64,000 nt of DNA from Providencia sneebia DSM 19967 (GCF_000314895.2 NZ_CM001773.1:2492414-2556413), one strand, 5' to 3'. Numbered from the stretch's first letter, positions 1-8,699 are shown. Notes: generated by a model not told the origin, from the sequence alone. Numbers and translations are program-made.

Positions 1-1
1 G

Positions 2-223
2 AAATATATTCGCCAACGCCGACTGGCAGGTGCCGTTCATCTATTAAGAAATAGTAATCAATCTATATTTGATATTGCGTTGGACTTTGGATTCGGATCG
101 CAATCACACTTTACTTATATGTTCCGTAAGGAGTATGGTATTACTCCGTTCGATTTTAGGCAGAATCAGCATATTGATCTGGAAGTAAAACAGCCGTTAC
201 ACTTAACTCACGACTACGAGTGA
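2..223 (+). CDS. AraC/MarA-type transcriptional regulator, C-terminal part (cut by window edge)
   Basis: The reading frame is open from base 2 to the TGA at 221-223 and gives 73 residues; the N-terminus lies outside the window. The visible part is the second helix-turn-helix of an AraC/XylS protein: KYIRQRRL, then IFDIALDFGFGSQSHFTYMFRKEYG and the ITPFDFR end, the usual family signature. The short tail after the domain suggests the MarA/SoxS/Rob group, which activates stress and efflux genes, but the member (AarP-like, Rob-like or other) cannot be decided from this fragment. A strong hairpin with a T-run follows about 110 bases downstream. Confidence 0.85.
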   Translation, partial: KYIRQRRLAGAVHLLRNSNQSIFDIALDFGFGSQSHFTYMFRKEYGITPFDFRQNQHIDLEVKQPLHLTHDYE

Positions 224-331
224 TGATGCTTTAATTGTATTGATATTCCTAACATTGTGTAATAAAACATCATCACTTAGCACATTCCAGTTTTTTCAAT
301 ATCTTTTGTTATTAATTAAATATGCAGAACG

Positions 332-364
332 ACTCTACTCAGCGGCTTAGCCGCTAGAGTTTTT
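332..364 (+). terminator. Rho-independent terminator after the AraC-type gene
   Basis: Stem AGCGGC (341-346) / GCCGCT (350-355) is extended by ACTCT / AGAGT across a small bulge and is followed by TTTTTAT. It is the only structured element seen in the 375-base gap 224-598. The rest of the gap is AT-rich and shows no convincing gene. Confidence 0.75.
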
Positions 365-598
365 ATATTTATCATTTTTGGATATAAATAAGCTTACAGA
401 TAACTAAAACACAAAAAAATTAATGTAATTTCATTACATTCAAATAATGTGTTGTTTATTTAAAAACATTTAATAACAGTTAGTTAACTAGAAAAAATAG
501 ATTTTTTACTGTCAACTTCTCTTTTTTAGCTAATTTACATTTGTGGTAAATAGCGTAATGTTGATTAATAAAAATTACATATTCTCTCGGAGGCATTG

Positions 599-1411
599 AT
601 GTCTATAAAACTGGTAGCGATTGATTTAGATGGTACTTTGCTTAACGCCCAGCACCAAATCACGCCAGCGGTCAAAGAAGCCATTATTCAAGCAAAAAAC
701 AGAGGTGTTCAAATCGTTCTTGCTTCAGGACGCCCATTTTCAGGTATAGCCCCCTATCTTGCTGAATTAGGTCTCGATAACGCGACTGATTACTGTATCA
801 GTAATAATGGTGGTGTTATCCATCAAGCTAATGATGGTTCCCATTTAATCGAAAACCTCTTAGATTTTGCAGACTACCAATATTTCGAATCACTCTCGAG
901 AGAAGTTGGCGTTCACATGCATGTACTTGCACAAAATACCATGTTTACCTCAAATCGACATATCAGTGGTTATACCGTTCATGAAGCTTATTTAACGAAT
1001 ACCCCACTCGTCTATTGCCCTACCAATGAAATGGACCCCGATTTAAAATTTACTAAATTTATGATGATTGACTGCCCTGATAAATTAAGTACGGGGATAA
1101 GCTACATTCCTGAAGAGACATTTAAAAAATATACGTTGATGCGCACTAGCCCCTATTTTCTGGAAATTTCAAGTGAGACTGCGAGTAAAGGGGCTTCATT
1201 ACAACTCATTTGTGAAAAATTAGGCATTACACCAGATAAAGTCATGAGCATTGGCGATCAAAATAATGATATCAAAATGCTGGAATATGCAAAATTCCCT
1301 GTAGCAATGGGGAATGCAATTGATAATGTACGTAATATAGCCAAATTTGTTACCACCACGAATAATGAAGATGGTGTTGCCGTCGCCATAAATAAATTTA
1401 TTAATATATAA
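599..1411 (+). CDS. yidA: Cof-type HAD-IIB sugar phosphatase, YidA-like
   Basis: Cytoplasmic haloacid dehalogenase-superfamily phosphatase of 270 residues; YidA of E. coli dephosphorylates sugar phosphates such as erythrose-4-P and alpha-glucose-1-P. Motif I is DLDGTLL near the N-terminus with the nucleophilic Asp, motif II is the SGRP segment, and the C-terminal motif is IGDQNNDIKML with the Mg-binding acids. Similarity to E. coli YidA runs along the whole length (for instance YTVHEA, SPYFLEI). The ATG at 599 is chosen over the TTG at 596 because GGAGG at 589-593 is ideally spaced from it. It stands alone, with a hairpin just after the stop. Confidence 0.92.
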   Translation: MSIKLVAIDLDGTLLNAQHQITPAVKEAIIQAKNRGVQIVLASGRPFSGIAPYLAELGLDNATDYCISNNGGVIHQANDGSHLIENLLDFADYQYFESLSREVGVHMHVLAQNTMFTSNRHISGYTVHEAYLTNTPLVYCPTNEMDPDLKFTKFMMIDCPDKLSTGISYIPEETFKKYTLMRTSPYFLEISSETASKGASLQLICEKLGITPDKVMSIGDQNNDIKMLEYAKFPVAMGNAIDNVRNIAKFVTTTNNEDGVAVAINKFINI

Positions 1412-1419
1412 CCAACATG

Positions 1420-1442
1420 TTGGCAGTGTTATGCACTGCCAA
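1420..1442. terminator. Hairpin between convergent yidA and yddG
   Basis: Perfect 9-bp stem TTGGCAGTG / CACTGCCAA with a 5-base loop, directly after yidA. It lacks a long T-run on either strand, so it is a probable but not textbook terminator. Confidence 0.5.
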
Positions 1443-1479
1443 AAATATTACACGATTTGCCTTTATTAGCCTGTTTATT

Positions 1480-2391
1480 TTAAATGGCTACTTTTTTTGC
1501 TTTCATATAACGTTGCGTAGCAAAGAAACAAATAATTGATCCCATTGTTACCATTACAACGCCTTGCCAGAACCCTAGAGTTAATGCTGTGCTTAATAAT
1601 ATTGAAGAGAAAGCCGTCGAAATAACAGGCGTGAAATAGGATAAAGTGCCTAATAAAGCAACATTCCCTCTTATCACAGCTAACGTCCATAACGCATTTG
1701 CCCCACCGGTGGCAATTGCGGCGATCAATAACAATATGATGCTATGTGATGAAATAATGAATGATTGAGATGGTTCAAATAAAAACAATATCCATAGCCC
1801 AATGGCAGTTAAAATAAAAAATAGCACCATGCCATTATTTCCATTAGAAATACGTTTGGTCACATTACTATAAAAAGACCAAAGGATTGCCCCAATGAAT
1901 GCCAGAAAATAGCTAAGTGGATTAGTTTTTATATTATCAACGATGGCACCCACTGAAATAGGCTGGTCACCAGAAATAACCCATAATAATCCAGCAAACG
2001 CTAAAACTAGCCCAACGCCTAATAATACAGTGAATTTCTGACGATTAAAGAAAACCGCTAAGGCAATAGTAAAACTCGGCCATAAATAGTTCACCATTCC
2101 TAACTCAATAGCTTGTTGCCGATTACTTGCCAGTCCTAATGCCAGCACAAAACAGATCTCATAACTTACAAATAAAAAGGTGCCCCAGAATAAGTAACGT
2201 TTAGGATAAGCCATTATTTTTGGCAAACCCATTATGACGACCAAAATCAGAGAACCGATAGTATAGATTAATGCAGCGCCACCAACAGGTCCGAAATATT
2301 CACTCACACTGCGAATAAGCCCAACCATGGTACTCCACAATAAAATTGAGATAATACCGTACAGCGTTGCTGTATGCTGCTTAAGTTTCAT
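1480..2391 (-). CDS. yddG: EamA/DMT-family exporter, YddG-like (aromatic amino acid export)
   Basis: Inner-membrane transporter of 303 residues with about ten hydrophobic segments (two EamA repeats). It follows E. coli YddG closely: LLWSTMVGLIRSVSE near the N-terminus, LFVSYEICF, GMVNYLWPS, and SYFTPV with FWQG near the C-terminus. YddG exports aromatic amino acids and related compounds. A TTG start at 2406 would add five residues; the ATG at 2391 is preferred because MKLKQHTATLYG lines up with the E. coli N-terminus, although neither has a strong ribosome binding site. Transcribed convergently with yidA; no operon partner. Confidence 0.85.
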   Translation of the reverse strand: MKLKQHTATLYGIISILLWSTMVGLIRSVSEYFGPVGGAALIYTIGSLILVVIMGLPKIMAYPKRYLFWGTFLFVSYEICFVLALGLASNRQQAIELGMVNYLWPSFTIALAVFFNRQKFTVLLGVGLVLAFAGLLWVISGDQPISVGAIVDNIKTNPLSYFLAFIGAILWSFYSNVTKRISNGNNGMVLFFILTAIGLWILFLFEPSQSFIISSHSIILLLIAAIATGGANALWTLAVIRGNVALLGTLSYFTPVISTAFSSILLSTALTLGFWQGVVMVTMGSIICFFATQRYMKAKKVAI

Positions 2392-2529
2392 AGATAGCCA
2401 ACTCAATAGATTATATTTTATATATTGAGAAAAACCTTAAAGCTCAATTGATTAGAAATCAAGCATTATTACTTTTTAGTGATAATTATAAAGAATTAGC
2501 AACAATATAAGCAATTCCCCAATGATTAA

Positions 2530-2560
2530 GGCCGTTAGTAAACCAAATGTACTAACGGCC
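2530..2560 (-). terminator. Terminator-like inverted repeat after the AGCS symporter gene
   Basis: Perfect 11-bp stem GGCCGTTAGTA / TACTAACGGCC with a 9-base loop, 29 bases past the symporter stop on the minus strand. The T-run is short (TTAAT). Confidence 0.65.
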
Positions 2561-2588
2561 AGAATTTATGCAAATACGGCTATATTAC

Positions 2589-4058
2589 TTAAACAGTTTG
2601 TTGAGTCGGCTTTCCATTAACCCACTCTTCAACACTTTTCTTATCCCAGATCCCCTCTTCAACCTGTAATTTAAGCTCAAGGTGATCATCTATATTAAAA
2701 GTCGGCGTTTTACCGGCTTTTCTTTGCATGTTATAATCTTTAGCTAATTTGAAGGCTATTTTCGATAACAAAAGAATCGCAATTAGATTTATTATCGCCA
2801 TTAACCCCATTGATAAATCAGCAAGCTTCCAAATAAAAGGCATCTCAGCCAAACTACCAAACATGACCATTCCTAATGCGGCTAAACGTAAGAGTAATAA
2901 TCCTGCTGTGTGGTTATTTTCAAGAAACACTAAATTACTTTCAGCATAGGAATAATTGGCAATTATCGAAGTGAAGGCAAAGAAGAAAATCGCGATAGCA
3001 ATAAATGTTGCGCCCCAACTCCCCACAGCTGATGACAATGCTAATTGAGTCAATTCAATACCATTAATTTTTTCTACTGGGTTATCTAATACACCTGATG
3101 AAAGAATGATAATTGCGGTCGCGCTACAAATAACTATCGTATCCATAAATACCCCCATCATTTGAACATAGCCCTGAGAAGCAGGATGTGGTGGATATGG
3201 TGTTGCTGATGCAGCAGCATTAGGTGCTGAGCCCATGCCAGCTTCATTTGAGAATAAACCCCGTTGAATGCCTTGTGTCATGGCTTGAGCTACACCATAA
3301 CCAATAGCCCCGCCCGCCGCTTCTTGTAAACCAAACGCATTGCGGATAATTAACATAAAGACTTCAGGTAATCGTTCAATATGATGTCCAACAACCCAAA
3401 AAGCTAATAATAAATAAGCTATTGCCATAACAGGAACAATTAACTCAGCGACTTTTGCAATTGATTTTAATCCGCCAAAAATCACAATGCCGCTCATTAT
3501 GACTAAAACAATGCCGACATAAAGAGGGTTAAAATCAAATGCTACAGCGGTTGCTTCTGCAATCGAGTTTGCTTGTACAGCATTAAATACCAGCCCAAAA
3601 GCAATAATTAAAAAGATAGAGAATAAAACGCCCATCCAACGCAAGTTAAGCCCTTTCTGCATATAATAAGCAGGACCACCGCGATAATTCCCTTGATCAT
3701 CTTTCGTTTTATAAAGCTGTGCAAGCGTGGACTCAATAAAGGAAGTTGCCATCCCCAGAAATGCGACAACCCACATCCAAAATATCGCACCAGGGCCACC
3801 CGCTGTTAATGCAATTGCAACGCCAGTTAAATTCCCCGTTCCGACTCTAGCTGCCAAGCTAGTACATAATGCTTGGAATGAAGAAATACCTTCATTACTT
3901 GTTTGATTACTATTTCGCAGTACACCAAACATATGCCCAAAGTGGCGGAACTGTATAAATCCTGTAAACAAGGTAAAGAAAATACCAGCACCAAGCAATA
4001 AATAAATAAGAAGTGATCCCCACACAATATTGTTCAATGAATTAATAAATTCTATCAA
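2589..4058 (-). CDS. Alanine/glycine:Na+ symporter, AGCS family
   Basis: Inner-membrane sodium:amino acid symporter of 489 residues, the usual length for the AGCS family (AlsT/YaaJ/DagA type). The family signature GLFSNEAGMGSAPNAAA is present mid-protein, as are the RVGTGNLTGVA and GGPAYYMQKG motifs. There are about eleven hydrophobic segments and a cytoplasmic hydrophilic tail. It probably imports alanine or glycine with Na+. The ATG at 4058 gives MIEFINSLNN before the first membrane segment, as in homologues; rightward of it lies a 700-base AT-rich gap that must hold its promoter. Substrate is inferred from the family, not from the sequence. Confidence 0.9.
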   Translation of the reverse strand: MIEFINSLNNIVWGSLLIYLLLGAGIFFTLFTGFIQFRHFGHMFGVLRNSNQTSNEGISSFQALCTSLAARVGTGNLTGVAIALTAGGPGAIFWMWVVAFLGMATSFIESTLAQLYKTKDDQGNYRGGPAYYMQKGLNLRWMGVLFSIFLIIAFGLVFNAVQANSIAEATAVAFDFNPLYVGIVLVIMSGIVIFGGLKSIAKVAELIVPVMAIAYLLLAFWVVGHHIERLPEVFMLIIRNAFGLQEAAGGAIGYGVAQAMTQGIQRGLFSNEAGMGSAPNAAASATPYPPHPASQGYVQMMGVFMDTIVICSATAIIILSSGVLDNPVEKINGIELTQLALSSAVGSWGATFIAIAIFFFAFTSIIANYSYAESNLVFLENNHTAGLLLLRLAALGMVMFGSLAEMPFIWKLADLSMGLMAIINLIAILLLSKIAFKLAKDYNMQRKAGKTPTFNIDDHLELKLQVEEGIWDKKSVEEWVNGKPTQQTV

Positions 4059-4758
4059 ATTGTTCCCCTTATTTTATAATATAAAAATGATGTATATAAA
4101 TTCGTTGATGACAACCCCATGTTGTTCAGTATGCAACCACATATTAATGTTAGGTACATCAAGTAACATATCTCGCTAATATGAAAGAATGTTATTTAGA
4201 CAATGTAACGCAATCTCATTTGTGTAATTTAAGCTCTCTAAATCTTATTCACAAACTAAGCGAGCCAATGAAATTATATTTTTTTATCTTTTATGTAAAA
4301 CAATTTTTTGAAAAAATTTCAATGACTAAATCAGCCTAGTAATTAAAACCATTAATTCATATTGAATAGAATCACAACATAATTGATTAAATATCAATAC
4401 GTTAAATTAACAACATTGTGTTTAATATAAAGAAGTTGATGATTGTAAATAACAACTTTTACTTTTTACGACTTATATTTAAAAGAGCAAAAAACAAGCA
4501 AAAATATGTTCGCCATTACTTAATTTATTTTACGGAATGATATAAGAATAACCTATAATACATTTAGCTTAATTTATTATTCTCAATAATACTTTTGCTT
4601 AATAAAGTCGCTATTTTAACATTTATAAAAACTTACTTAATCATTAGATTAATTTTTTAAGGTAAATCAACAAAAAAAGTCGTAAAATGACCATTGATAA
4701 TATTTAACCATCACAATAAACTTTACGGCTAAATGGCCATTTTTCTGAAGGATTAAAC
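4059..4758. other. AT-rich intergenic region, no gene seen
   Basis: Seven hundred bases of strongly AT-rich DNA between the divergent symporter and DinI-like genes. No open frame with coding character was found on either strand. Near the right end GTCGTAAA (4679-4686) and TTTACGGC (4722-4729) form a weak inverted pair upstream of the DinI-like gene. The composition suggests an H-NS-type silenced zone, which is inference. Confidence 0.5.
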
Positions 4759-4995
4759 ATGAAAATCACGATTACAATTTCTGATGGTACCGTCCCTGCA
4801 AAAAGCTACGATGCCTTTACTGATGAGTTAAGAGCTAGAGTGTTAGAAGTTTATCCCGGAAGTGACTTATATATTATACATGATAGTGGCGCGACAACAT
4901 TTGAAACGTCAGGTTTTCATAATGATAAAGAAGTACACATCGTTCTACATGAATTAGTTGAAGATGTTTTACACCATGGACACTGGTCAAACTAA
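4759..4995 (+). CDS. DinI-like family protein
   Basis: Small soluble protein of 78 residues. It matches DinI-family architecture: an N-terminal strand MKITITIS, a PA-x-x-x-DA segment with an EL helix, a central P, a second strand, and a C-terminal helix ending in a Trp (HGHW). DinI (81 residues in E. coli) binds RecA filaments and tunes the SOS response, and DinI-like copies are common on prophages. Identity is moderate and mainly in the N-terminal third. No LexA box (CTGT-N8-ACAG type) was seen upstream, so SOS control is not supported. Start ATG 4759 has GAAGGA at 4747-4752. Confidence 0.55.
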   Translation: MKITITISDGTVPAKSYDAFTDELRARVLEVYPGSDLYIIHDSGATTFETSGFHNDKEVHIVLHELVEDVLHHGHWSN

Positions 4996-5364
4996 TTACT
5001 CAAATTATTTGTATTAATAGACAGCCTATTTTGAGGCACGATTAAACAAATAGTTTAAGGCTAGTATTCTTTATTATTAGGAGCTATTGATTTTCATTGA
5101 AAATGTCTATTATCAGTATACCTTTTCAACTAATAAAATAGCTCCTAACTAACATTATTAACGCAAATACCTTCCCCAGCGACCTACTTTTGCTTTATAG
5201 ATAAAAAATAAAACTCATCACCATAGGTTATCTTACCCAAGCAAATGAAAAACAAGTCATCAACATAACTCACTCTATAAATTAACAAACTATCCTATAT
5301 TTTTGTTTTATATAAATGAGAAATATCATTAATGTAAATTTCAGTATTTAACTAATAAAACGCT
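4996..5364. other. Intergenic region with a long inverted repeat
   Basis: No gene seen. It contains the inverted repeat at 5077-5148 (listed separately) and AT-rich DNA, and it leads into the small-RNA candidate that ends at 5461. Confidence 0.45.
5077..5148. repeat. 12-bp perfect inverted repeat enclosing 48 bases
   Basis: TTAGGAGCTATT at 5077-5088 is repeated in inverted orientation as AATAGCTCCTAA at 5137-5148. The loop contains a second short hairpin (ATTTTCA / TGAAAAT). It could be a structured transcript, a terminator for the DinI-like gene, or a small palindromic repeat element. No second copy was noticed in the window. Confidence 0.5.
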
Positions 5365-5461
5365 TTATTTTTTACCGTTATGTGATAAATTATATAACGT
5401 AATTTTCATTACATTGCTTTTGCTAATTTATGGCAGCCAGTATATTACTGGCTCTTTTTTG
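5365..5461 (+). ncRNA. Candidate RyhB-like small RNA (start uncertain)
   Basis: The 3' end is a textbook terminator: AGCCAGTA (5435-5442), 3-base loop, TACTGGCT (5446-5453), then CTTTTTTG. Twelve bases or so before the stem lies TTACATTGCTTT, sharing ACATTGCTT with the conserved target-binding core of E. coli RyhB, at a similar distance from an AGCCAG-type terminator stem. No protein gene lies upstream within 400 bases that clearly needs this terminator. Possible starts are near 5365 or near 5404 (TTTACC, 16 bases, TATAAC). Fur-box matches upstream are weak. The alternative is a simple read-through terminator for the DinI-like gene. Confidence 0.35.
5435..5461 (+). terminator. Strong rho-independent terminator
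   Basis: Eight-bp stem AGCCAGTA / TACTGGCT with a 3-base loop followed by CTTTTTT. It ends either the candidate small RNA or transcripts from the DinI-like gene. Confidence 0.85.
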
Positions 5462-5574
5462 TTTCAAAATGCGAAATTTTGTCCTAACCTTCCTTTTCAG
5501 TTTATTCTGCTGTAGTCTTAATTCATTCCCCGATAAGATTAAATTTCATTCAGTATAAAACTAGAGGTACTTTC

Positions 5575-5949
5575 ATGAAACGTCTTTTACTTGCTATATG
5601 CTTCGCGCCAGTTATCGCAATGGCAGCTAATGAACCACTAAATATTAGCCAAACTGCTAATGATTTTTGTGACGTTACAGGTAAGACTCTAAACGAAGCC
5701 TATAGCTCTGATAAGAGTAACAATGAATTAGTGGCTAACACATTAAGCCAACTAAAAAACAAAAATGTCGATTTGGTAAAACTTGAAACCAATGAAGCTG
5801 ATCTGCAAAAAAACTTAACCTCCGCGATAAAAACAATTCGCGATAGCAAAGATAAATTTAAAAACCAAGATGAATTTACCCAATCTCTCAATGATTCTGT
5901 TGCAGCATGTAAAATTCAGACTGAGTTACTTTTGAACAAATCAAAATAG
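5575..5949 (+). CDS. Small predicted periplasmic protein of unknown function
   Basis: The protein has 124 residues. The N-terminus MKRLLLAICFAPVIAMA is a clear Sec signal peptide with likely cleavage after AMA, leaving about 107 residues. The mature part is helical, rich in Asn, Lys and Asp, with two cysteines (near residues 32 and 112) that could form one disulfide. No family is recognised. AGAGG sits six to ten bases before the ATG. It lies in the AT-rich accessory stretch as a single gene, and its stop is followed by a hairpin shared with the convergent gene at 6077-6454. Confidence 0.75.
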   Translation: MKRLLLAICFAPVIAMAANEPLNISQTANDFCDVTGKTLNEAYSSDKSNNELVANTLSQLKNKNVDLVKLETNEADLQKNLTSAIKTIRDSKDKFKNQDEFTQSLNDSVAACKIQTELLLNKSK

Positions 5950-5958
5950 CAGCCATTC

Positions 5959-5988
5959 AAAAAAAGTACCCAGTTTAATGCTGGGTAC
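5959..5988 (-). terminator. Terminator between convergent small genes
   Basis: Stem GTACCCAG (5966-5973) / CTGGGTAC (5981-5988) with a 7-base loop. Read on the minus strand it is followed by a run of seven T, so it mainly ends the gene at 6077-6454; it can also act on the plus-strand gene ending at 5949. Confidence 0.8.
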
Positions 5989-6076
5989 TAAGATAGTTAT
6001 AAAATGTGTGGTAGATAAATAGTATTCCTCAATTCAAACGCTGACTAGACTCATTTTTATTACGCACTTAAGAAAA

Positions 6077-6454
6077 TTAGGCTGATTCCTTTTTGCATAT
6101 CTCTACTATTGATGCTTGAATTTCTGGCGTATCACTTAATAATAGCTGGTTGTGCCCCGATAGTTTTCCATCCCGAATATCAATGCTTGCGACAAATGGC
6201 AGCATATTGCCGCTCTCACCTACTTGATAATTTCCACAAACACGAACCGCTTCCCCTTCTTTATATTGATTCCGTTGCACAAGTCGAACATCAGCAAATT
6301 CAATTTTTTGCGCCGAGGCAAGTTTCTGCTCAACAAACTGTTGAGCAGCTTTCTGAATATCAGAATCATGTATGCTTATAGCATATTGATATGAAAACCC
6401 TGCAACTATCAGTAAAAATATAATAAGAAGCTTAGTCTTTACACGTTTCAACAT
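6077..6454 (-). CDS. Small membrane-anchored or secreted protein of unknown function
   Basis: The protein has 125 residues. Residues about 7-27 (TKLLIIFLLIVAGFSYQYAI) form a single hydrophobic segment after a positive N-terminus: an uncleaved anchor or a signal peptide. The rest is soluble with the block VRVCGNYQV near residues 70-78 and a second Cys near the end. The layout (anchor, VE-x-x-L helix, strand, CG motif, strands) resembles that of the unrelated-looking protein at 9653-10051, so both may belong to one broad family of small exported proteins. Function unknown. Confidence 0.7.
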   Translation of the reverse strand: MLKRVKTKLLIIFLLIVAGFSYQYAISIHDSDIQKAAQQFVEQKLASAQKIEFADVRLVQRNQYKEGEAVRVCGNYQVGESGNMLPFVASIDIRDGKLSGHNQLLLSDTPEIQASIVEICKKESA

Positions 6455-6971
6455 GGAATCCTTTTGCTATGCGTTTACTAAAGATGATTATAATGGCATT
6501 TGACATAATAGAATGAACAAAATGAGTTAAAGTGTTACTGAATATACCTTTAAGATGAATATAAAGGAAATAATATAATTAATAATTGTTAATTCAAATT
6601 ATCTTATCAAAAAACAGTCAACATACTTAGTCATCGATAAATACCACTGACATAATCAACATGCAGTCAATAATTTAAGCATTTGATATTATTCCTCAAC
6701 CTAATCTAAACAAGACTGTATTATTAACATTCAATTTCACATAATAATAATTAATTATTTTAGATAAAAGAGGATTTACTAAAATAAAATCAAATAAAAA
6801 AATAAACTTATATTAAATTATAATTATATTAAAAGTTAAATATCCGTTTACTCATTTAAAATTACGCATTTTCACTAATAAAAAACACCATTTCATTCAC
6901 AATAAAAATATTTTCACTTTAAAACATAACGTTTATAATAAAAAAACACTCCATATTAAATAGCTACAGGT
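6455..6971. other. Very AT-rich intergenic region, no gene seen
   Basis: Just over 500 bases of nearly pure A/T runs upstream of the HEAT-like gene, with no convincing coding frame, terminator or operator. Such composition is typical of xenogeneic-silencer targets; that is inference. Confidence 0.5.
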
Positions 6972-7199
6972 ATGAAAAAAACTATCGTTGAAAATTTAGT
7001 CAAACTCACTTATGGTTCTAATAATGATGTAAAGATCGCAGCAATAAATGCATTAGGTGATTATAAATGCTCTATAGAACAACAGGATGCAATTGAAAGA
7101 TTACTTGTGTTATGTAATGACTATAATAGAGAAATTGCAGTAGCATCAATATATTCACTAAGCAAACTTGCTAAATTCTTTTATGGAGACTTAACATAA
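6972..7199 (+). CDS. Small HEAT-repeat-like protein
   Basis: The protein has 75 residues. Two consecutive helical hairpins fit the HEAT pattern: NDVKIAAINALGDYK (about residues 17-31) and NREIAVASIYSLSKLAK (about 52-68), each with the Asp/Arg, Ala-Ala and Leu positions of the repeat. It is far shorter than normal HEAT proteins, so it may be a small adaptor or a remnant. The ATG at 6972 has only a weak upstream AGG. It is flanked by very AT-rich DNA and followed by a 13-bp terminator hairpin. No function is assigned. Confidence 0.6.
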   Translation: MKKTIVENLVKLTYGSNNDVKIAAINALGDYKCSIEQQDAIERLLVLCNDYNREIAVASIYSLSKLAKFFYGDLT

Positions 7200-7355
7200 T
7201 ACAAACATATTACATTAATGAAATAAACCATTATCATATCCATAAATAAAATCATATCTAATATACGTATAAAATAACCTCAAAAAGATAGGTTAAATAA
7301 CAAAATATAAAAATAAGCAAATAAATACATTCACACCAATTAGAAAATAAAATTG

Positions 7356-7392
7356 AACAAGTTGGTAAATAAAATATACTTACCAACTTGTT
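7356..7392. terminator. Bidirectional terminator between convergent genes
   Basis: Perfect 13-bp stem AACAAGTTGGTAA / TTACCAACTTGTT with an 11-base loop, T-rich on both strands. It separates the HEAT-like gene and the DUF1543 gene. Confidence 0.75.
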
Positions 7393-7432
7393 TTCATAAA
7401 TGAATAAAAAATATTTATATAAAATAGAGTAA

Positions 7433-7936
7433 TTAAATTCCTATTGGTTGATATCCTTGCCATTCTGGTTTGAATCGCTCACCATTTTTGTCTTCGATTA
7501 AATGAATATAATATTCACCAACTTGTTCAAGAAGCAAACAATCATCAACATCTTTAAGATTATCTTTATGTTGCTGCTGGCTTGTCACCAATAGCGTATT
7601 TATCGCCTTTTGTTTTGCTTCATTTGTAGATTTTGCTACAAATAAGTCAAACTCGTGTAATTCAGCTAACGTGGTAGATTGATAACCACCAACATTAACA
7701 AAGAATAATCGGTTTTTATCTAAAGATGGCTTATGGCTTAATTCAACCCTAAAACCATCTACCCATTTAATACTGGCGTACCCATCAATATGAATTTTAT
7801 CCTTATCTCCAAACCAGGCATCACGTAATGCAGGCCAAGCATCCTCAGGTTTTTTAGCGACTACAAATTGAACATCATGAACTTCAATATTAGACTTACC
7901 CGCATTTCCACCCACATAAAACATGTAAAGATTCAT
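7433..7936 (-). CDS. DUF1543 domain-containing protein
   Basis: Cytoplasmic protein of 167 residues. The N-terminus LYMFYVGGNAGKSNIEVHDVQFVVA is the typical start of the DUF1543 family, and the same pattern recurs weakly in the second half (LFFVNVGGYQ...LHEFDLFVAKS), giving the family's two-copy architecture. The biochemical role of the family is not known. The start ATG at 7936 begins MNLYMFYVGG, matching relatives. Single gene; the bidirectional hairpin at 7356-7392 ends it. Confidence 0.8.
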   Translation of the reverse strand: MNLYMFYVGGNAGKSNIEVHDVQFVVAKKPEDAWPALRDAWFGDKDKIHIDGYASIKWVDGFRVELSHKPSLDKNRLFFVNVGGYQSTTLAELHEFDLFVAKSTNEAKQKAINTLLVTSQQQHKDNLKDVDDCLLLEQVGEYYIHLIEDKNGERFKPEWQGYQPIGI

Positions 7937-8167
7937 TTTATTATTCCAGTTTATTTATCAATCGATATATAAATTAGTATATAACCATGCAAATCTAAAG
8001 TTAAAAAATGTGTTTATATATAAACGCAGTTTTCTGCTAGATATTCTAAAATATCAATACGATAATCCCATGAATAAATAGATTATTTCATTGTAATACG
8101 TGAGCATTAAACAGTAATTATTCTGCTGCATTTCACTCATTATACGATTCAAATTAACTAAACTTAT

Positions 8168-8512
8168 TTAGAATGGACCTTTAAAAATTAAAAAAGCCCC
8201 AGCAAAAATTAAAATAAATCCAATCACATGATTAACTGTAATGCTCTCACCAAGATAGAGAACAGAAAAGATAACAAAGACACATAGTGTTATCACTTCT
8301 TGCATCGTTTTTAGTTCAGCCGCACTATAATATTGATGGCCTAAACGATTAGCAGGGACGGCAAAACAATATTCTACAAATGCAATTAGCCAGCTAAAAA
8401 AGATCACACTATAAAGTGGTTTATCTGCAAATTTAAGATGACCATACCAAGCAAACATCATAAATACATTAGAGATGATCAATAATAGTATTGGGTAAAA
8501 TTTAACAAGCAT
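8168..8512 (-). CDS. DUF486 / DMT-superfamily small membrane protein
   Basis: The protein has 114 residues with four hydrophobic segments, the size and layout of the DUF486 family in the drug/metabolite transporter superfamily. Characteristic pieces are MMFAWYGHLKF, WLIAFVEYCFAVPANRLGH and TLCVFVIFSVLYLGE. It is probably a dimeric inner-membrane transporter-like protein, but substrates are unknown for the family. Transcribed away from the methyltransferase gene at 8760; the shared spacer holds a perfect palindrome. Confidence 0.85.
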   Translation of the reverse strand: MLVKFYPILLLIISNVFMMFAWYGHLKFADKPLYSVIFFSWLIAFVEYCFAVPANRLGHQYYSAAELKTMQEVITLCVFVIFSVLYLGESITVNHVIGFILIFAGAFLIFKGPF

Positions 8513-8677
8513 GTTTTCAATACACTAGAAATAGAAAACAGCATTATGCAACCAAAAAGCATAAATTTCATCAACTCATAATTCATTATTATTCACTGTT
8601 CCCCACTTATTACTTAAATATCAATATGTTTTATTAAGCTATTACTTTAATAAATTACCTACCAGAACCCTAAATTA

Positions 8678-8693
8678 TGTACTAATTAGTACA
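8678..8693. promoter_or_regulatory. Perfect 16-bp palindrome, probable operator
   Basis: TGTACTAATTAGTACA is a perfect palindrome located just upstream of the -35 of the methyltransferase promoter and between two divergent genes. The GTACTA half-site resembles TrpR half-sites, but the spacing is shorter than a trp operator; a MarR-, HxlR- or TetR-type regulator is as likely. No regulator gene is adjacent. Confidence 0.5.
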
Positions 8694-8699
8694 CAATTG

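Noticed and set aside
4640..4758. LexA box for the DinI-like gene
   Set aside because: No CTGT-N8-ACAG-type site was found upstream.
5310..5335. Fur box for the small-RNA candidate
   Set aside because: AATGA and TCATT arms are present but spacing is wrong, and the overall match to the 19-base consensus is only about 11 of 19.
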